This document shows positions 58,440 to 64,000 of a DNA stretch of 64,000 nucleotides, in pieces. The DNA is taken from NCBI RefSeq assembly GCF_910596095.1, contig NC_056537.1:3696574-3760573 (forward strand), given 5' to 3'. Within the stretch, counting starts at the first letter, position 1, and each line of letters opens with the position of its first letter. The notes under the pieces were generated by a model. That model was not told the DNA's origin and did no database searches. It saw only the letters and a program-made list of their open reading frames with translations. The translations under genes and the position numbers were made by a program. This DNA comes from Thunnus maccoyii (taxonomy: Eukaryota; Chordata; Actinopteri; Scombriformes; Scombridae).

Positions 58440-58700
58440 ACAACTCGGTAATAACAAGGTAATAGTGAGGTAATATTCTTACAATACATAATAAAGTAAT
58501 ATCATGGTAATTACCAGAGTAATAACCAGGTAATAGCCTGGTATTAACAATGGGTATATCTAGGTAATGTTAGAGAGAAATATATATAACAGGGTAATGA
58601 TGGGCCAAAAACAAAAACATGTATAAAGATAACAATGTAATATGGTGACATAAATGGGGTAATAACCTGATAATAATGAGGTATTATAGGTTCATGTTTT
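58440..58700. repeat. Degenerate GGTAATA minisatellite
   Basis: Irregular array of GGTAATAACAAGGTAATAGT-like units with about 15 GGTAAT or GTAATA cores. Confidence 0.7.
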
Positions 58701-58947
58701 CAAAATATCATGGATACTATCAGTGTAATACCCTCAAAATGACATGGAAATTCTGGGAAGTCAAAATTACCAGATAATAATGCTGAAGTTCCTCTTCCCT
58801 TATGTTCCAAACATTCCCTTTTGTTTGAAGGTAATACTGTAAAATTCTACTTGTTATGCTGTCATTTGGGGACACATTTCTATTTTAAGTGCTGCATTAG
58901 CTTGTTGTGCTACTTATCACAACCTCTTTCACAATCACTTTGTGCTC

Positions 58948-59413
58948 AGTGATTAAAGAAGTATTCAGATCCTTTACTTAAGTAAAAGTACCAATACAGC
59001 AAAGTAAAAATACTCCATTATAAGTAAAAGTACATAATTACACATAAATCACTATTTGGTGGAGCTGTTAACAACTCATAGACATGTGAAATGTGACCCC
59101 GACTACACACTGCTTTTTGTAAGACGTCAAAAGCCAAAAAGGTTGGAAACCACTGGTTTCATCTTTAACAATGTGTTGTATTTTAAAAGCTTGTTATATT
59201 ATCCATTGTGTCAAATCTTCATCTGAAAAGTAACTAAAGTTGTCAAATAAATGTAGTGGAGTAGAAAGTACAATATTTCCCTCTGAAATGTAGTGGAGTG
59301 GAAGTATAAAGTAGCATCAAATGGAAATACTCAAGTAAAGTACAAGTCCCTCAAAATTGTACTTAAATACAGTACTTAATAAGTAAATGTACTTAGTTAC
59401 TTTCCACCACTGT
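58948..59413. mobile_element. Dispersed teleost element, full copy
   Basis: Left end AGTGATTAAAGAAGTATTCA and right end GTTACTTTCCACCACTG. It contains, inverted, the GGTTTCCAACC core of the 5290 and 27215 repeats (here GGTTGGAAACCACTGGTTTC). Confidence 0.75.
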
Positions 59414-59850
59414 TTGTGCCACATTGTACATTTTTGTCAAAGAACTTGATATATGGATATGTGGTGATATGGAACTACTCTCCAGAGACTGAAAATGTGA
59501 TCGCTGTTATTAGTCTTTGGAGCCATTTCTAAACAAACTAGCATGACCAAACTCTTTGTGATGAAAGAACGTGTCACCCAGTGCAGCGGTGTGACTCACT
59601 GATGTGTTTTTGATCATTTTTGGATAACAACGAAGGTCTACGGCACAGAGGAATAAGATATATCAGACTTTGGATACAAACATAATACTTGTATAGATCA
59701 GTTCATTGTTGGTTTGGCTCCAAACATGAGATTAGTTGACAATAAGAAAAGCCTTTAAGTTGAAACAAAAGGGGAAAGTGGATGTTAATGTTTCTAATAT
59801 TTCCTCAGTGAGAAACAGAACACAAGTTTTAACACAGAGATAAATAAATG

Positions 59851-59879
59851 TGTGTGTGTGTGTATGTGTGTGTGTGTGT
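59851..59879. repeat. (TG)n microsatellite
   Basis: Short interrupted TG run about 180 bp upstream of the sall start codon. Confidence 0.8.
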
Positions 59880-59944
59880 AGAGGGCATGGTCAGCAGGTA
59901 AATACACATTTGTCTATTTATGACAAATAGCGTATTATCTGTTG

Positions 59945-59991
59945 AATCTCTCTCTCTCCCCCCCTCCCCTCTCTGTGAATCCCCCACCCCT

Positions 59992-60023
<32 letters not shown>

Positions 60024-60030
60024 CGTCTCT
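59945..60030. repeat. (CT)n polypyrimidine tract before the sall1-like ATG
   Basis: CT-rich stretch with about 12 consecutive CT units, followed by CATTCAG. It lies 30 bases upstream of the ATG. It may be 5' UTR/promoter sequence or the polypyrimidine tract of an acceptor (TTTTCATTCAG at 60030-60040) for an upstream non-coding exon. The ORF shadows here are repeat translations. Confidence 0.7.
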
Positions 60031-60059
60031 TTTCATTCAGTTGAGTCAGAGTTGGGAAC

Positions 60060-63000
60060 ATGTCACGGAGGAAACAACTCAAACCACAGCACGTCCAGTC
60101 CGGTGGTTTATCTCTCACTGAACACATCGGTAAGTCACTTTTATATATATAATATTATTTTCCATCTTTGAGGAAAAGTGCTGTGAAGTTTACAGTCATG
60201 TGACTCTAAGAGAAATTATGTTTTTATTAACAGAAGTTGAAAAACACTACAGGCGATGTGACATAAAACTCTTAAACTTTCTAATGTTTATTTATTCATG
60301 AATAGTAGGTCTGTCTTGGGATAATCAGTTCAATAATATCCTTATTATATTGGACCGGTAGTGTGATATCAATAGTTTAGTATACAGTAGTACTACAGTA
60401 TCCTACTATGTGATAAAAATCTAATGCTTCTATAGAATTTCTGTTAGATTTTTTTGTATCCTCGATTTATTAAATATTTCATATTTCAGCTCATTTTCTA
60501 ATGAGGGTTACATTTGTTGAATTAAAGTTTGAATTAACCCTGCAACATATTTAAATTATTGTATGTACTGTATGTAGGCTACTTTTATAATTTTTAATAT
60601 GTTCATTAATTCTTAATTAAAATATTTTGGCCACTTGCAGAGTTCAGTCAAGTGGAAAATTGGTTGTGATGTTTTATGGCTAATCTTAAATTGAAACATT
60701 GTATTTGCTACTTATCAAGTAATTTACTTTAAACTTTAATAAGACAGAAATTTGAGATTCTTTTTGAAAAATGATTTGTATTCATGAGTAGCTTGCACTC
60801 TTTCAATTGTAATTTAATTTGAAGGAATTCATAGAATTTAACAGTTTGTTTTTGATGATACAGTGACATTTATGAAAGTTTTTAAAATACTCTAGAAACA
60901 TGCAGTGGCATCATGACAATAATGATTTTCCTCTATTTTGAATCTCTTTCAGATGATGCCTCTCTCAGCTCGGCTCATCCTGCAGTGGATCCTGCTGCTT
61001 GTGTCTGTAGCCGATGTTGCGCTGAGTTTAGCTCGCTATCAGACCTGGAACAGCATCAAAAGGATTGCTTTCCAAATCCTCCTGTTCTCATTGTGAATGA
61101 GAACGAGGATCTGCTGTACGGCAGCAACGTTCCCCCTGCAGCCTCATTACCAGCCAGCACAGCAGTGGAGCTGGGTGAAACAGTCCATAACTCTGAGGTT
61201 GAACACTGCAACACGCCAACACAGGACAGATCCAATCAAAGTGCAGAAGACATGGATTGTTTTAGGAGCAAAAGTAGCCACAGCAGTGTTCAGGGCACCA
61301 GCAGTAACCAGGGAAGTACCTCACTTTTCCCAGCAGTATCTTTACCTCAACATGGCTGCTCAGTTGACCAGGGAGGATACTCGTGGATGAAGAGCAACGT
61401 CATCATTGAAAACCTTGAGAACACTAAAGTGGCTGTGGCTCAGTTTTCACAGTCGACTCACTCAGATAGTTTCCACAGTAAGACTGCCATCTCGTCTCTG
61501 CTGCAGCAGCTACTCGCCCTGCAAATACAGCAAATCCATCAGTTGCAGCTAATTGATCAGATTCGTCACCAGGTTCTGCTGTTTGCTTCTCACAGAGCCG
61601 AGATACCGGAGACTCTGGTAATCTGCACCAAAGAGCTGTCATCCTCAAAATCCACCAATCAGCTCAAGGCTCTCAGTGCACATCTGTCTCAACAGCTAGC
61701 TGCAGCTGCAGGGATAGCCAAATGTTTGTCCACTCAGTCTGTTAACATGAGTGACTTCAAGCAGTTTGCAGCCAACGAGCAACTGAAGCAAAGTCAACAT
61801 GATAGCAGAGATGCATCAAAAAGCTCTTCACAACCTGTCAGTGAGCTCACAACTTCAGCTGTTCACAAGCATGTTCCCAAAAAAGAGCATGTGCACTGTG
61901 GTTCTTCTGACTCCAAACTGAACTTCTTATCCCAAACCGAGATGTCCTCTTTGATGTTTAGCAATAATCAGTTCATCAGCAAAAATTCAGAGAGCACATA
62001 CTTACCTCACCCTTCATCTAGCAGTGAACAAACAGCATCAAATTCAATACCAAACATCAGTGCAATTGTGGAGGATCTGGATGCCCTGGCAGCCTTGGCT
62101 CATCAGAGGAGATTCAAGAATCTGAAGCTTTCTGAACCCAAACTGTGTTCAAAAGACTCTCTCTTTAAACACACATGCAGGTTTTGTTCCAAAGTACTTG
62201 GGAGTGACAGTGCCTTGCAAATTCATTTGCGATCACACACTGGAGAAAGGCCATATAAATGCAACATCTGTGGAAACAGGTTCTCCACTCGCGGGAATTT
62301 GAAGGTTCATTTCCAGAAGCACAAAGAGAGATATCCACACATCCAAATGAACCCTTGTCCAGTTCCACAGCACCCAAATAGTATCAGAACCAATGCTGGG
62401 ATTAGTCATAGTATGTCCATGTCACCAGAGAAAGAAAGCTGGCTGGATAAGTTGCCATCCCTGGCTGCAACTACCTCTGGTTCCCTGAAACAGTCAGAGT
62501 CAACCAACCTGTCATCTCTCAAGGCTCTTAAGCAAGAAGAGCAGCCTATCTCAGTACCAATTCCCCGTGCTCAAGGTGAGCTTTACTTTGATTCATCAGG
62601 AAGCTTTGACTCCACCTCAACAGCAAACCCTACAATAACTTCTGAATCATTTGAGAGCAGCCAACAAAGAACAATGAATCTTAAAAGTGAAGATGTAAAC
62701 CCATCTTTTAACTTTATCTCAAAAGTGATGACCACAAAGTCAGTGGAATCAGCCAATGTTATACCCAAACTATTCACCCACCCAGATTCTACCTCATTTT
62801 CAGGATTTCATTCATTCAAACGCTCTGAGAACCCTGAACCCCAGCTGCTATCAGAGAACTCTAACAAAAGTGTGTCGGACCCAAATGAGTGTGTCATCTG
62901 CCATCGCATACTCAGTTGTCAGAGTGCCCTGAGGATGCATTATCGGACACATACAGGGGAGCGTCCGTACCAGTGTCAAGTGTGTTGTCGAGCCTTCACC

Positions 63001-64000
63001 ACCAAAGGAAACCTGAAGACACACCAAGCTGTTCACCGTGCAACAATCCCATTGAGAGTCCAGCACTCGTGTCCCATCTGCCAAAAGAAGTTCACCAATG
63101 CTGTGGTCCTACAGCAACATGTACACATGCATATGGAAGGTCACATACCCAGTGCAGACCTTACAGATCGGAAATACACAGCAGATTGTAATGAAGGATT
63201 CAGAGACAGAACAAAACTGAATCACATAAACAACATTTCGGATGACAATAATGAGGGTTTTTGTGACAACAGATTGTCTAGATTCAAATCTTTGTCTATC
63301 CATTTGGTCCCATCATCATTTGATAAAAGCCCTTTTGATGCTCTCAAGAAGACGAGTTACCAGCTCCAATGGATCAAGACAGAGAAACCAGACGAAAGTT
63401 GTCAAACAAACAACAAACAGGCTGCTGAAAGCGGTCAATGCAATGGCACATTCTCAATGTCTGACAGTTCCTCTTCCACTCAGTCTATGTCCCCAAGCAG
63501 TCAAGCTTCAGTGTATTTAAAACCTGACAAACCGTTCCAGACGTGGCTCAACTCAACCACTTTAACGCTTTGCGCATCTGCCACAGCGCCAACTGACCTA
63601 AAATTATTTAGCCACGCAGACGATTCTCCAAGCTTGATTCACAACCTGCATGAGAAGGGGATCTTTAAGAACACTTACTGTGACATATGTGGAAAGACTT
63701 TTGCCTGTCAAAGTGCCTTGGATATCCACTATAGAAGCCATACCAAGGAGAGACCTTTTATCTGCACAACATGCAACAGGGGCTTTTCCACAAAGGGGAA
63801 TCTCAAACAACACATGCTGACACATCAAATGAGGGACTTCCCACCACGTCTCTTTGAACCCTCCAATCCTAACCTAACACCAAACCATAATGGCTCCATG
63901 TTATCCACTGGCTCACCAACTGTGAAGACAGAGGTGACAGCGTTCCTGAGCCCCTCTGTTATTAATAGTAGGGATCGCTGTGATGACGTATGTGCTGTTG
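60060..64000 (+). CDS. sall1: Spalt-like zinc-finger transcription factor, 5' part
   Basis: Exon 1 (60060-60129) encodes [14 protein letters not shown], the NuRD-recruiting N-terminal motif of vertebrate SALL proteins. A GTAAGT donor follows. Exon 2 starts at 60953 and stays open past the window end, about 1039 residues in all (human SALL1 is 1324). Visible parts are a C2HC finger ([20 protein letters not shown]), [20 protein letters not shown], and a Gln-rich oligomerisation stretch ([20 protein letters not shown]). C2H2 pairs follow at about residues 431-480 (FGSDSALQ-type, followed by [12 protein letters not shown]), 670-755 (a pair plus the third finger [20 protein letters not shown]) and 933-985 ([18 protein letters not shown]). 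The third pair and NPCPVP exclude sall4. sall1 is favoured over sall3 from the NVIIEN block. The terminal pair lies outside. It is a nuclear repressor of limb, kidney and neural development. The symbol may be one of the teleost duplicates. Confidence 0.88.
60130..60952 (+). other. sall1-like intron 1
   Basis: AT-rich 823-bp intron from GTAAGT at 60130 to TTTCAG at 60952, phase 1. No other feature is seen. Confidence 0.8.

Noticed and set aside
62165-63828. Several minus-strand open frames across the sall1-like exon.
   Set aside because: Antisense shadows. The plus strand carries an uninterrupted zinc-finger frame.
1-64000. CRISPR arrays, bacterial operons, tRNA or rRNA genes.
   Set aside because: None seen. 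The sequence is vertebrate nuclear in character, and no cloverleaf or rRNA-like stretch was recognised by eye.

Overview
The window looks like nuclear DNA of a teleost fish, probably a spiny-rayed (percomorph) species. The evidence is intron-rich vertebrate genes (rbl2/p130 and a spalt-like sall1-type gene), long AT-rich introns and spacers, many CA/TG microsatellites, and a dense load of repeats typical of teleosts: short fold-back and hAT-type MITEs, Tc1 and Harbinger relics, and a LINE 3' end. No bacterial, organellar or viral gene was seen.

Layout. (1) 0.5-12 kb is an accessory region. It holds a decayed Harbinger transposase and a Tc1 transposase relic, both on the minus strand, then three related PYRIN-domain exons on the minus strand near 4.9, 9.2 and 11.8 kb. 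One is frameshifted. The middle one has a recognisable CCAAT/TATA promoter and first exon. (2) 13.3-15.2 kb holds fragments of a decayed multi-exon gene on the plus strand. (3) 17.4-23.8 kb holds an intact three-exon Harbinger-transposase-derived gene whose three catalytic acidic positions are all altered. Its first intron carries a fold-back MITE and relics of another transposase-like family. (4) 26.5-52.1 kb is the complete 22-exon rbl2 gene (pocket protein p130, about 1085 residues), with a 3' region to about 54.85 kb. (5) 54.9-60.0 kb is AT-rich spacer with repeats and possible regulatory DNA. (6) 60.06 kb to the window end is the 5' part of a sall1-like zinc-finger gene, truncated by the window edge after about 1039 residues.

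How the genes relate. rbl2 encodes an E2F-binding, CDK-regulated repressor that acts in quiescence. sall1-like encodes a nuclear repressor that recruits NuRD through its N-terminal motif. They share a strand but show no sign of joint function. The PYRIN exons belong to the inflammasome-adaptor type of innate immune gene, which duplicates readily in fish. The Harbinger-derived gene is a candidate domesticated transposase.

The observations I rate highest are the catalytically altered Harbinger gene, the (GT)25 tract that abuts the splice acceptor of rbl2 exon 12, the duplicated upstream segment with an ETS-type site on both sides of rbl2 exon 1, and the PYRIN exon cluster. All family assignments are from reading translations by eye; no database search was run.
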